From Orbaceae bacterium lpD02 (GTDB taxonomy: Bacteria > Pseudomonadota > Gammaproteobacteria > Enterobacterales > Orbaceae): a DNA stretch of 64,000 nucleotides. The position numbers and the translations under genes are program-made. Below the pieces are notes generated by a model, which did no database searches, was not told the origin of the DNA, and saw only the letters and a program-made list of their open reading frames with translations. Positions 53,443-63,391 of this stretch are shown here, one piece after another; within the stretch, counting starts at the first letter, position 1; each line of letters starts with the position of its first letter. The stretch covers positions 1 to 64,000 of the forward strand of contig CP133960.1 of NCBI GenBank assembly GCA_036251875.1, written 5' to 3'.

Positions 53443-53571
53443 TTGTTTTAATTTTAGCTATTACACCTAGTGATGCATTATTATTTACCTCATTTAAGAG
53501 GTTTAATTCACCACCATAGCCCCAATCTATTGTGGAAAATATTGACTAGCTAACTTGAACTAAAATAGTCT

Positions 53572-54927
<1,356 letters not shown>

Positions 54928-54953
54928 TTAGATAAATAATTTGATATGCCTTC

Positions 54954-56537
54954 TTATAAACTCATAATTGAATCGATACGATCTCTTATTTTTCCTACAT
55001 GCAATCCAATAATAATTTGTAACGATGAACTTTTTCTAACAACACCATGCGCGCCAATTTCGGTAAAAAATTGATCTGGTTGAACTTGATTTACGTCTAA
55101 TACTTCAACTCTTAGCCTTGTAGCACAGTTATTAAGTGCTTTAATATTATCTTTGCCTCCTAAGCCATTGATAATTGCGTGCTCTAAACTTAGTTGTTCA
55201 CCTACGTCACTAGTGCTATTTTCTGCCTTTTTTTTCTTCATATCCTCTTTGGTATATAATTTCACGTTATTTGAATTGTCGCCTCTTCCTGGTGTATTCA
55301 AATTCCATTTAACAATGATAAATTTGAAAATAAAGAACCAAATGAAGGTAAATATCACCCCGATTACAATATGTGTGACAACCATCATGGTATGATTATG
55401 TAACATAGGCCCCCAGTTAAGCGGGATCATGGTATCAAGCAGTCCCCCCCCCATATTGCCAACAACACCAAATGAATATAGCGTGGCAGCTAATGTTGCC
55501 GATAAAAATGCATGTACGACAAATAGGACTGGAGCAATAAACAAAAATGTAAACTCTAACGGTTCGGTGATACCTACCAAAATAGCAGTCAGTGTTGCGG
55601 GAATAAGTAATCCTGCTAATTTTGCTCTATTTTCTGGTTTTGCTGTTGAATAAAGCGCGCAGGCAATACCGATAGAACCAAATATTTTACTATTGCCATG
55701 CAATGCAAATCCGCCAGCAGGGAATAACTCTTTCAGTGATTGCGTTGTTTGACTGAAGGCTTGTATTTGTAACGTCCAATCGATCTGTATTCCATTCTCG
55801 GTTACAGCAGGGCCGAAAACAAAAGGCCCATAGATAAAGTGATGAAGCCCTGTCGGAATTAAAATTCGCTCAAGGAACGTATATAACCAAACACCTACCC
55901 CTCCAGATGAGATCATAAAAGATTGCATTGATTTGATGCCAATTTGGATTATTGGCCAGGTAAGCAGTGTTAACCAAGCAAGCAAGAGCATTACAGCGAA
56001 ACTAAAAATGACGACAAATGAAGTACCTTGAAATATACCTAAAAATGCGGGAAGAGGTTTTTCATAATATAAATTATGAATTTTAGTAACGATACCAGAA
56101 ATAATGATAGCGCCGATGATGCTGGTATCAAACGTTTTTATACCCGCTATTAATGTAAGCCCAGTATCGAGTCCAACCTCTTTTGAAAAATCAACGCCAA
56201 ATGATGAACCCCACACGGTACCCATTGCAAAAATAAAATAATTCCATGTTAAAAAGCTGACTAATGAAGCCAGACATGCTCTAGCTGGGGCTATTTTTGC
56301 AAGTCCAATAGGCAATCCAACACAAAAAATAAGTGGCATATTACGAAACACTGTCCATGCTCCTTCTTGCAATACAAACATCAATTTATAAAAAAAACTA
56401 TTTATGTCTGCAATATCATTACCAACAAATAATGGGTTTTGTAATAAAATTGTTAGCCCAACGACAATGCCTGCAAATGGAAAAAGAAGCACTGGCGTGA
56501 ACATCGCACCACCAAAACGCTGAATACCACTTAGCAT
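54954..56537 (-). CDS. glvC: PTS maltose/alpha-glucoside EIICB permease
   Basis: Imports and phosphorylates alpha-glucosides. The 527 aa have an EIIC domain (about 1-410; MLSGIQRFGGAMFTPVLLF, GLHHFIYGPFVFGP and GITEPLEFTFLF are family motifs), a short linker and an EIIB domain with the phosphorylated Cys in NNCATRLRVEV (about 457). No EIIA is attached or adjacent; the glucose EIIA (Crr) probably serves. E. coli has glvC and glvB split; here they are one protein. A dyad operator and CRP site lie upstream. Confidence 0.93.
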   Translation of the reverse strand: MLSGIQRFGGAMFTPVLLFPFAGIVVGLTILLQNPLFVGNDIADINSFFYKLMFVLQEGAWTVFRNMPLIFCVGLPIGLAKIAPARACLASLVSFLTWNYFIFAMGTVWGSSFGVDFSKEVGLDTGLTLIAGIKTFDTSIIGAIIISGIVTKIHNLYYEKPLPAFLGIFQGTSFVVIFSFAVMLLLAWLTLLTWPIIQIGIKSMQSFMISSGGVGVWLYTFLERILIPTGLHHFIYGPFVFGPAVTENGIQIDWTLQIQAFSQTTQSLKELFPAGGFALHGNSKIFGSIGIACALYSTAKPENRAKLAGLLIPATLTAILVGITEPLEFTFLFIAPVLFVVHAFLSATLAATLYSFGVVGNMGGGLLDTMIPLNWGPMLHNHTMMVVTHIVIGVIFTFIWFFIFKFIIVKWNLNTPGRGDNSNNVKLYTKEDMKKKKAENSTSDVGEQLSLEHAIINGLGGKDNIKALNNCATRLRVEVLDVNQVQPDQFFTEIGAHGVVRKSSSLQIIIGLHVGKIRDRIDSIMSL

Positions 56538-56616
56538 AGATCTCGCTCCGATATAATAAAAATGTATAAAAATTTTAATGACTAAATTAACTTAGGCTTG
56601 AATTATTATTTGATAA

Positions 56617-56632
56617 TGTGACTTAAATCAAA
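56617..56632. promoter_or_regulatory. CRP-like site upstream of glvC
   Basis: TGTGA-N6-TCAAA (56617-56632) has 9 of 10 consensus half-site bases and lies about 80 bp from glvC, suggesting catabolite control. Confidence 0.6.
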
Positions 56633-56690
56633 AAATGAAATTGATAAAAAGATCTATAATAAGAGGCGATAAATAGATCTGTTTCATTTT
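56632..56690. promoter_or_regulatory. Nested dyad operator between glvC and gntR-type gene
   Basis: AGATCTAT (56650-56657) and ATAGATCT (56673-56680) are perfect inverted repeats, enclosed by AAAATGAAA (56632-56640) and TTTCATTTT (56682-56690). It is the probable binding site of the adjacent GntR-family regulator. Confidence 0.6.
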
Positions 56691-56724
56691 CTTTATATAA
56701 CAATTAGCATATTAAGGTCTAAAA

Positions 56725-57426
56725 GTGATCTATAAAAAAATTGCACATCAATTAAGAAAAGAGATTAATTCCAGCAAATATGCTATTGGTGACCAACTTC
56801 CTAATGAAAAGGAGTTAAGCTCCTTATTTAACGCTTCCCGAATGACTGTACGCAAAGCAATAAATGAGTTAATTAATTTTCAACTTATATCGAGAGAATG
56901 GGGAAGAGGGACATTTATCATCGCTAAAGATCTGAATTTTGGCATTAATCAATTAAAGAGCTTTTCCGAAATTATGAATGATGCGCATAAGGGTTATATT
57001 AATAAAGTAATTGAGTTTTCGGTGACATCAAATATTAATGCAGTTGTGAGCAATAAGCTTAAATTATCAGAAAAAGATAAAGTTTTTTATATTCGCCGTA
57101 TCCGATATATCAACAATAATCCCATTATGGTTGAAGATAGCTACATGCCTTACAATCTATTTAAAGGATTAACGGTAAGTGATATGGAAAATTCTAAGTT
57201 TAATTACATTGAGAATATTTGTGGAATTAAGATTGAGGGCAGTTATGAGACGTCATACGCAATAATACCTGATAAAGAGATACGCGAACTGCTATGTTTA
57301 AATATAGGAAGACCAATATTGATGTCGACGACTTACTCGTACGATACCAATAATCAATTTATAAACTATGCAATTATTTACAGAAACTCACAAGAACACA
57401 TTTATGAATTTCACTTAAAAAGATAA
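56725..57426 (+). CDS. GntR/HutC family regulator of the glv operon
   Basis: A 233-aa transcription factor: an N-terminal winged helix (about 1-68; IGDQLPNEKELSSLFNASRMTVRKAINEL is typical of GntR, given here only in part) and a C-terminal UTRA effector domain (about 88-228; FYIRRIRYINNNPIMVEDSYMP-type). It is divergent from glvC, with a dyad operator between, so it probably senses the phosphorylated sugar. The start is GTG 56725 with AAGGT upstream. In E. coli the glv regulator is RpiR-type, so the control gene differs. Confidence 0.88.
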   Translation: MIYKKIAHQLRKEINSSKYAIGDQLPNEKELSSLFNASRMTVRKAINELINFQLISREWGRGTFIIAKDLNFGINQLKSFSEIMNDAHKGYINKVIEFSVTSNINAVVSNKLKLSEKDKVFYIRRIRYINNNPIMVEDSYMPYNLFKGLTVSDMENSKFNYIENICGIKIEGSYETSYAIIPDKEIRELLCLNIGRPILMSTTYSYDTNNQFINYAIIYRNSQEHIYEFHLKR

Positions 57427-57504
57427 CCACAATGTATAATTTGACTTATCAATATACTATTGATAGATTGAAAACAACCATATCTTATTTGATTCGGTAC
57501 CAAT

Positions 57505-60500
57505 ATGATCCCACAAATAAAAACATCTCCCATGGTTGACGCACTTGTCGTCCAATATTTAAATGAACTTAAATCGATAGGATTTAGCGGTGATATAGCA
57601 ACCGACTATGCAACAAGGTTAAGTTTGGCAACGGATAATAGTATTTACCAACTGCTGCCTCAGGCGGTACTATTTCCTCGTGATAGCCATGATGTTCAGC
57701 AACTCGCTTGCTTAGCGCATAAAAAAAGCTATCAAACGATCTGCTTTACTCCACGAGGTGGTGGCACGGGGACTAATGGTCAATCGCTTAATAAAGATAT
57801 TATTGTTGATCTATCGCGTCATATGAACCGTATTTTAGATCTTAACCTTGAAGAAGGTTGGGTAAAAGTTGAAGCAGGAGTGGTCAAAGACCAGCTTAAT
57901 CAATATTTAGCCCCTTATGGTTATTTTTTTTCGCCAGAGCTATCAACAAGTAACCGTGCGACGATTGGCGGAATGATTAGCACTGATGCTTCGGGACAAG
58001 GCTCCATGGTATATGGTAAGACATCCGATCACACCTTAGCAACCCAAGTCGTACTATTGACCGGTGAAATTCTCGAAACGGGTAAAAAATCGATTACCGA
58101 AGTTCAACACATTATTCAGCAAAACAATACGATTGCAGCTATTTACCGAACGGTATTTGATTATTGTAAAAATCATCGAGATTTAATTTTACAGCGTTTC
58201 CCTAAATTGAATCGATTCTTGACGGGTTACGATCTCAAACATGTTTTTAATGACGATTTGACTGAGTTTGACTTAACCCGCATTATTACTGGTTCAGAGG
58301 GTACCTTGGCTTTTGTTACCCAAGCAACGTTGCATATTATTCCACTACCTAAAGTACGCTATTTAATTAATATCAAATATGATTCTTTCCAGTCAGCGCT
58401 TAAGCATGCGTCTTTTTTAGTTAAGGCTAAAGCATTATCTGTTGAGACAATTGATTCAAAAGTATTAGCGCTCGCTAAGGAAGATATTATTTGGCAATCG
58501 GTACAACACTTAATTACAGATGTTGTTGGTCAAGATTTGCAAGGCATAAACATTGTTGAATTTGCTGGGCAAGATGAGGTAGATATACAGCAAAAATTTA
58601 CCGCTTTATGCCAACAACTTGATCAGTTGCTCGATAATCAACAAGCAGGAGTAATTGGATATCAAACCTGCCAACAGCTATCTGAGATTAATAAAATCTA
58701 TGCTATGCGCAAAAAAGCGGTAGGTCTACTTGGTAATACTAAAGGGGTACAAAAGCCGATCCCATTTGTGGAAGACACATGCGTTCCACCTGAGCATCTA
58801 GCGGATTATATTAGTGAGTTTCGCGCATTACTCGATGAGTATAATTTAACCTATGGAATGTTTGGTCATGTTGATTCTGGCGTATTACATGTTCGGCCCG
58901 CTTTAGATCTTTGTAATAGTGAACAGCGTAAACTGGTTAAAATTATTTCTGATCGAGTCGTTGAACTAACTACTAAGTATGGTGGTTTGTTATGGGGCGA
59001 ACACGGTAAAGGCTTGCGCAGTGCTTATAGTCCCCAATTTTTTGGCGAAAAACTTTATAATGGTTTACGCCTAATTAAGAGCGCATTTGATCCTAATAAT
59101 CGCCTTAATCCTGGCAAAATTTGCGTACCACTCAATATCGAACAACCATTATATGCAATCGATTCGATTAGTCGCGGTCATTATGACAAGCTGATCCCAG
59201 TTAGTATCAAACAGACTTTCCATGGTGCGACTGAGTGTAACGGCAATGGCTTATGCTTTAATTTTGATATCAATAGCCCAATGTGCCCATCAATGAAAAT
59301 CACGGCCAACCGCGTATATTCCCCCAAAGGACGGGCGGCACTAGTCAGGGAATGGTTAAGGTTATTAGTCGAGTTAGGTGTCAATGAAGATGAAATAAAT
59401 ACCATTTATCCGCAAAAAAGAGGCACATTAATTGAATTGGTTAAACGCATTGGTAATAGTTGGCGAGCAAGGTTAGGCGAGTATGACTTTTCGCATGAAG
59501 TTAAACAATCAATGAGCTATTGTTTATCATGTAAAGCCTGCTCAACCGAGTGCCCAATTAAAATTGATGTACCAGATTTTAAAGCTCGTTTTTTACAACT
59601 CTATCATACTCGCTACTTAAGGCCTTTAAGGGATTATGCGGTAGGTAATATTGAAGTTTATCTGCCATTAATGGCTAAAGCGCCTCGTTTTTTTAACTTT
59701 TTTATGAAGTTATCAATTACTGACTATCTATCAAAAAAAACGGTCGGGATGACAAGCTTGCCTCTGATCTCTTATCCTACTTTAAAAAAGCAACTGATAG
59801 CTCATCATTCGGCCAACATTAAACTTGAATATTTAGAAAGTTTAACAGAGCAAGAACGGCAGCAATACGTCCTTATCGTACAAGATCCATTTACTAGCTA
59901 TTATGATGCGAAAGTCGTTTATGATTTTGTTAAGTTAATTGAAAAACTCGGCTTTAAACCAGTCGTGTTACCGTTTATACCCAATGGTAAAGCGCAGCAT
60001 ATTAAAGGCTTCCTAACACAATTTGCGAAAACGGCAACGAATGCGGCACAAGTGTTATCACGTATCGCTAAGCTCATGATCCCTATGGTCGGAGTGGATC
60101 CCGCCTTAGTACTTTGTTATCGTGATGAGTACCGTAATATTGCTCCGCAAGCTAAGCAGGATTTTATGGTGCAGTTATCTCATGAATGGCTCATGCAGGT
60201 TTTGGACCAGTTACCTGAAATTGAACGCCCCCAATTGGATGAATTTTATCTATTAGGGCATTGTAGTGAAAGCTCACAATTACCAGCAAGTAGTATGCAA
60301 TGGCAAAGTTTGTTTAAACGCTTTGGGGCTAAGTTAATCCCCGTCAATGTTGGTTGCTGTGGTATGGCAGGAACCTATGGTCATGAACTGGCAAACCTTG
60401 CTGATTCAAAAAGACTCTATCAACTCTCTTGGCAAAAAGCGTTAAATCGTTATCCCAAAGAGCGGTGTTTAACGACAGGTTATTCATGTCGTAGTCAAGT

Positions 60501-60564
60501 TAAACGGTTTGATAAGTTAATCCTTAATCATCCGTTGCAAGCGTTATTAGGGTTATTAAATTAA
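57505..60564 (+). CDS. ydiJ: FAD/Fe-S oxidoreductase YdiJ
   Basis: A 1019-aa flavoprotein (E. coli YdiJ 1018) of the D-2-hydroxyacid/D-2-hydroxyglutarate dehydrogenase type. It has an FAD-binding PCMH domain (about 45-280; PRGGGTGTNGQS, STDASGQGS), an FAD-oxidase C domain (about 280-560; GHVDSGVLHVRP, GEHGKGLR), a ferredoxin-like Cys cluster (CLSCKACSTECPI, about 673) and a C-terminal Cys-rich region (NVGCCGMAGTYGHE). It is monocistronic; a strong hairpin follows. The physiological acceptor is unknown. Confidence 0.93.
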   Translation: MIPQIKTSPMVDALVVQYLNELKSIGFSGDIATDYATRLSLATDNSIYQLLPQAVLFPRDSHDVQQLACLAHKKSYQTICFTPRGGGTGTNGQSLNKDIIVDLSRHMNRILDLNLEEGWVKVEAGVVKDQLNQYLAPYGYFFSPELSTSNRATIGGMISTDASGQGSMVYGKTSDHTLATQVVLLTGEILETGKKSITEVQHIIQQNNTIAAIYRTVFDYCKNHRDLILQRFPKLNRFLTGYDLKHVFNDDLTEFDLTRIITGSEGTLAFVTQATLHIIPLPKVRYLINIKYDSFQSALKHASFLVKAKALSVETIDSKVLALAKEDIIWQSVQHLITDVVGQDLQGINIVEFAGQDEVDIQQKFTALCQQLDQLLDNQQAGVIGYQTCQQLSEINKIYAMRKKAVGLLGNTKGVQKPIPFVEDTCVPPEHLADYISEFRALLDEYNLTYGMFGHVDSGVLHVRPALDLCNSEQRKLVKIISDRVVELTTKYGGLLWGEHGKGLRSAYSPQFFGEKLYNGLRLIKSAFDPNNRLNPGKICVPLNIEQPLYAIDSISRGHYDKLIPVSIKQTFHGATECNGNGLCFNFDINSPMCPSMKITANRVYSPKGRAALVREWLRLLVELGVNEDEINTIYPQKRGTLIELVKRIGNSWRARLGEYDFSHEVKQSMSYCLSCKACSTECPIKIDVPDFKARFLQLYHTRYLRPLRDYAVGNIEVYLPLMAKAPRFFNFFMKLSITDYLSKKTVGMTSLPLISYPTLKKQLIAHHSANIKLEYLESLTEQERQQYVLIVQDPFTSYYDAKVVYDFVKLIEKLGFKPVVLPFIPNGKAQHIKGFLTQFAKTATNAAQVLSRIAKLMIPMVGVDPALVLCYRDEYRNIAPQAKQDFMVQLSHEWLMQVLDQLPEIERPQLDEFYLLGHCSESSQLPASSMQWQSLFKRFGAKLIPVNVGCCGMAGTYGHELANLADSKRLYQLSWQKALNRYPKERCLTTGYSCRSQVKRFDKLILNHPLQALLGLLN

Positions 60565-60634
60565 TGCCAAATACCTATTTGTAGCGAAATGGCAGCATGA
60601 TGTGTTGCCATTAAATTGATAGTAATATTAGCAA

Positions 60635-60670
60635 TCGCATTAGATTGATTTTTTAATCAGCCTAATGCGA
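60635..60670. terminator. Hairpin between ydiJ and the small membrane gene
   Basis: TCGCATTAG (60635-60643) pairs with CTAATGCGA (60662-60670), and an inner GATT/AATC stem sits around a T-run. It overlaps the last codons of the convergent 47-aa gene. Confidence 0.6.
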
Positions 60671-60800
60671 GTAGGTAATACAACCCCATTTGTTCGATCT
60701 GGCTACTTGTTAAAAATAACGAGTAAATTATCATACCGCTGATTAGTGTGCCAATTAGCCCAGCTGAACTAAGAATAAATATTAACGCTTTATTTGACAT
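60657..60800 (-). CDS. Small single-helix membrane protein (47 aa)
   Basis: Starting at ATG 60800 (MSNKALIFIL), with AGGGA upstream, the product has one long hydrophobic helix (about 5-28) and a second partly hydrophobic end. The same frame can be read back to 60893, but that part lies inside the IS left end and is not native. I do not recognise the family. The IS sits 67 bp upstream and may have separated the gene from its promoter. It could be non-coding; the confidence is moderate. Confidence 0.45.
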   Translation of the reverse strand: MSNKALIFILSSAGLIGTLISGMIIYSLFLTSSQIEQMGLYYLLALG

Positions 60801-60898
60801 ATAATAGGCTTCCCTTTTTGATCCAAATAGCATTGGTTCTATAACGATTAAATTAAAAACCTTACATTGAAGTGACCCCATAAAGTTGGACACTTTGG

Positions 60899-61702
60899 TT
60901 AAGTAGCTTGTAAGGTCTGGTTTCGGTATTCTACCGGAGTCAGGCCGTTTAATTTAACTTTAATCCGTTTCGTGTTGTAGTATTCTATATATTCTTCTAT
61001 TTTTTCAATCAATTCATCGGCATCTTTAAAATGTTGCCCATGATACATTTCTGATTTTAATAGTCCAAAAAAGTTTTCAGCAACAGCATTATCTAAGCAA
61101 TTTCCTTTTCTCGACATACTTTGCTTTATACCATTATCAGCGAGTTGCTTCTGATAAATGGGATTTCTATATTGCCAGCCTTGGTCACTATGTAGTAAGA
61201 GCCTTTGTTTGTTTTTTAATCGTGACAGTCCTTTTTTAAGCATATCGGTGACTAAAGTCAACCGTGCATTTTTAGCTATACTATAAGCAATCACTTCTTG
61301 GTTGTATAAATCAATAATGGGCGATAGATAAATTTTCTGTTCACTTACTTTAAATTCTGTGACATCGGTTACCCATTTTTTATTCGGTTTTGAAACGTTA
61401 AATTTTCTTTTAAGATGATTGGGGGCTGCTTTACCTATCTCACCACGATAAGAGCGATACTTTTTGACCCTTACTGTCGATTTAAGATTAAGCTCTCCCA
61501 TTAATCGCTGTACTGTTTTATGATTGAGCTGACTCCCTTCATTCATTAAAGCTAAATGAACACGGCGATAACCATAACGTCCTTTATGTTCATGGTAAAT
61601 CGCTTCAATACGCTTTAATTCCTTCTCATAAGGAGATGGCTCTTTCAACCTGTTAACATGATAATAAAATACACTTTTTGCCAGCTGTGTTACTGACAGC
61701 AA
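60899..61702 (-). CDS. IS3-family transposase OrfB (rve integrase domain)
   Basis: The catalytic part of the transposase, 267 aa as listed, with the HTH_21 region (YEKELKRIEAIYHEHKGRYGYRR, in part) and the DDE integrase core: WVTDVTEF (Asp), LLHSDQGWQY (Asp) and DNAVAENFFG (Glu). The frame continues upstream to the end of orfA in the -1 phase, reading ...TLVVLALKSQHPLKYLL, so OrfB is most likely made as an OrfAB fusion by -1 slippage at the A-run 61747-61752 rather than from its own start. Confidence 0.93.
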   Translation of the reverse strand: MLSVTQLAKSVFYYHVNRLKEPSPYEKELKRIEAIYHEHKGRYGYRRVHLALMNEGSQLNHKTVQRLMGELNLKSTVRVKKYRSYRGEIGKAAPNHLKRKFNVSKPNKKWVTDVTEFKVSEQKIYLSPIIDLYNQEVIAYSIAKNARLTLVTDMLKKGLSRLKNKQRLLLHSDQGWQYRNPIYQKQLADNGIKQSMSRKGNCLDNAVAENFFGLLKSEMYHGQHFKDADELIEKIEEYIEYYNTKRIKVKLNGLTPVEYRNQTLQAT

Positions 61703-61740
61703 ATACTTTAAAGGATGTTGAGATTTAAGTGCTAAAACAA

Positions 61741-62247
61741 CTAACGTTTTTTCTTTGTTTGTTGACGTTTTGTTTGTCTTAGCTCCTCCAACTTTTTTAG
61801 AACAGCGTTTTCCGCTTGTAAATAAGTTATCTCTTCTTTTAATTCTTCAACTGTTTTTTCATCATTACAATGAGTCGATGCAATACGTGATGGCTTCATG
61901 GATAGTCTTCCTCTAGATTGATGTGCAAGCTCGACGAATCCTTTTTCACGGTATCTATTAAGCCAAGCTGACAAAATCCCTGGCGAGACTAAATTAAGCA
62001 TGGCACTCGTGTACCTGAGAGACCAGTCATTTGCCCACATTAACTCCAGCGCTTGTAATCTTGCTTGCGCATCACGTAAATGCGATGTTGGTTGAAAAGA
62101 GTCATTACTATGAATCGCGACCACTTGCCCCCAATACCTTATTTGGCTAGAACATATAGAATATTTTTTCGAAAGTATTTCCGATGATACTCCTGATAAG
62201 AATTCATTAGCAATGCTAATTTTTAAATTTCGACTGTATTTTGACAT
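61741..62247 (-). CDS. IS3-family transposase OrfA (helix-turn-helix)
   Basis: 168 aa with two helix-turn-helix parts (about 10-40, SSEILSKKYSICSSQIRYW; about 68-110, SLRYTSAMLNLVSPGILSAWLNRY in part) and a C-terminal leucine-zipper-like coiled coil (about 130-155). It binds the IS ends. No free ribosome site is seen: the only G-run lies in the stem of the hairpin at 62252-62288, next to the ATG. Frame -1 slippage near its end joins it to OrfB. Confidence 0.9.
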   Translation of the reverse strand: MSKYSRNLKISIANEFLSGVSSEILSKKYSICSSQIRYWGQVVAIHSNDSFQPTSHLRDAQARLQALELMWANDWSLRYTSAMLNLVSPGILSAWLNRYREKGFVELAHQSRGRLSMKPSRIASTHCNDEKTVEELKEEITYLQAENAVLKKLEELRQTKRQQTKKKR

Positions 62248-62292
62248 AAAAAGACCCCCAGTAATTGGTTGTCCAACTATTGGGGGTCACTT
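62246..62292 (-). repeat. IS right-end hairpin, second copy of the 47-bp repeat
   Basis: Identical to 19666-19712. Read on the minus strand the hairpin is followed by CTTTTT and directly by the orfA start codon (complement of 62245-62247). Confidence 0.85.
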
Positions 62293-62422
62293 CACATAGA
62301 GCGTTTTATTAGCGTTTTATTGCTTCTAAACGCAATAATAATGTGATTATCTTGCTGATTTTAACTAATAATTTCACATAATGCTAGGATTTAATTAAAG
62401 TTTTACTCCCCAATAAATGTTA

Positions 62423-62451
62423 TTTAATTTAAGTTATCGATTCGCTATAAT
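62423..62451 (+). promoter_or_regulatory. Possible promoter of the secreted OB-fold gene
   Basis: Perfect TATAAT (62446-62451) with a poor TTTAAT -35 (62423-62428), 33 bp before the start codon. Confidence 0.4.
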
Positions 62452-62483
62452 CGCTGACCTATTTAATATCATGGACTAATTTT

Positions 62484-63227
62484 ATGAAAAAACTTTGGCT
62501 TTTACTTATTTTCCTACCACTGTTCACTTTTGCTCAGGATGATATGGCAAAAAAAATGACTTATTGGTTTATCAATAAGAATATTAATGATTTTCTGCAA
62601 AATAAAGTATCGAATTTAGATAATAGTATTCCGACAGTGACGGCTGAAGCGTTGATACAAGATTATAAAGATAACCAACTAAGCTATGAAGAGAAATACG
62701 ATGAAGCAATTGTTAGAATCCAGGACGTAGTTGCCGGAATTAAAACTACCGTAATGAAGCAAGCTTATCTGCAAGTAAAAGGAAAAAATAATTTTGAATC
62801 GATATCACTTTATGTGGATAGAACAGATAAAAATATTCTTTCCTTAAAAAAAGGCGATAAGATTGATATGGTCTGTATGGGGACGAATAATAATGTTATT
62901 TACCCAAGGCTAATGGATTGTGACTTTACGGTAAACTACAGCAAGAAGCTTAAAGCGATGAATCAAGAGTATATTGAATACCTTGCAACAAAAAAAATGA
63001 AAGCTAAATATTTGATAGGGGGTTTTTATCAAGCTTTTTGTAAAATATTACAAATTAACGATAAATTAAATGAGACGATAAAATCCGCTCCAGATTTCGA
63101 TAAAAGTATGCAAAAATTTAAATTTAATCAAGAATTAATTAATCTCACTTTCAGTATGGTGGCCTCAGATTATAGCGAGCAAGAACTTAACAAGATGCCA
63201 TGGTTTATTTTGCCAACTATAAAATAA
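62484..63227 (+). CDS. Secreted protein with OB-fold (tRNA_anti-like) domain
   Basis: 247 aa with a signal peptide (about 1-18, cleavage near TFA-Q). Residues about 50-150 follow the OB-fold tRNA_anti-like pattern: A.ALIQDYKDNQLSYEEKY, then beta strands ending in KKGDKIDMVCMG; two Cys (in MVCMG and MDCDF) could form a disulfide. The remainder is helical and unplaced. Function unknown; such domains occur in many secreted proteins of host-associated bacteria. It lies next to the IS. Confidence 0.65.
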   Translation: MKKLWLLLIFLPLFTFAQDDMAKKMTYWFINKNINDFLQNKVSNLDNSIPTVTAEALIQDYKDNQLSYEEKYDEAIVRIQDVVAGIKTTVMKQAYLQVKGKNNFESISLYVDRTDKNILSLKKGDKIDMVCMGTNNNVIYPRLMDCDFTVNYSKKLKAMNQEYIEYLATKKMKAKYLIGGFYQAFCKILQINDKLNETIKSAPDFDKSMQKFKFNQELINLTFSMVASDYSEQELNKMPWFILPTIK

Positions 63228-63305
63228 AACCTGCAAACAACAGTCATTCACAAAATGAGCATCGTTTTTCGCTTAAATGTCACCTTACGACAAAAAAATA
63301 ACGAA

Positions 63306-63333
63306 TTTATGCCTGAATTCAATATGGCATAAA
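63306..63333. terminator. Hairpin between the secreted-protein gene and bglA
   Basis: TTTATGCC (63306-63313) pairs perfectly with GGCATAAA (63326-63333), 12-base loop; on the minus side a T-run follows about 8 bases later. Confidence 0.45.
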
Positions 63334-63391
63334 GACGGGATAGATAAAAATACCTATCCCTCTACTTTAATTAAATGCATTATCTACTCTA

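Larger units (their letters stand above)
53136..53571. other. Gene-free structured region between truC and glvA (436 bp)
   Basis: No ORF of note on either strand; flanking genes converge. It contains a nested inverted repeat (53241-53337) and a strong hairpin (53409-53442). AT content is interrupted by GC-richer patches around 53250-53330, which is unusual for a plain gap here. A degraded mobile element or an RNA gene are possible; nothing is recognised. Confidence 0.5.
60868..62294 (-). mobile_element. IS3-family element, IS150 group (1427 bp)
   Basis: Ends are TGAAGTGACCCC-ATAAAGTTGGACA (left, 60868) and, read inward from the right, TGAAGTGACCCCCAATAGTTGGACA-like, imperfect inverted repeats of about 25 bp. 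A 3-bp target duplication CAT flanks it (60865-60867 and 62295-62297). It carries orfA and orfB on the minus strand. Length and duplication size match the IS150 group. Both frames are intact, so the copy may be active. Confidence 0.9.

Noticed and set aside
60801-60893. Longer N-terminus for the 47-aa membrane protein
   Set aside because: The added codons run across the IS left end, so they cannot be ancestral; the ATG at 60800 has a ribosome site.
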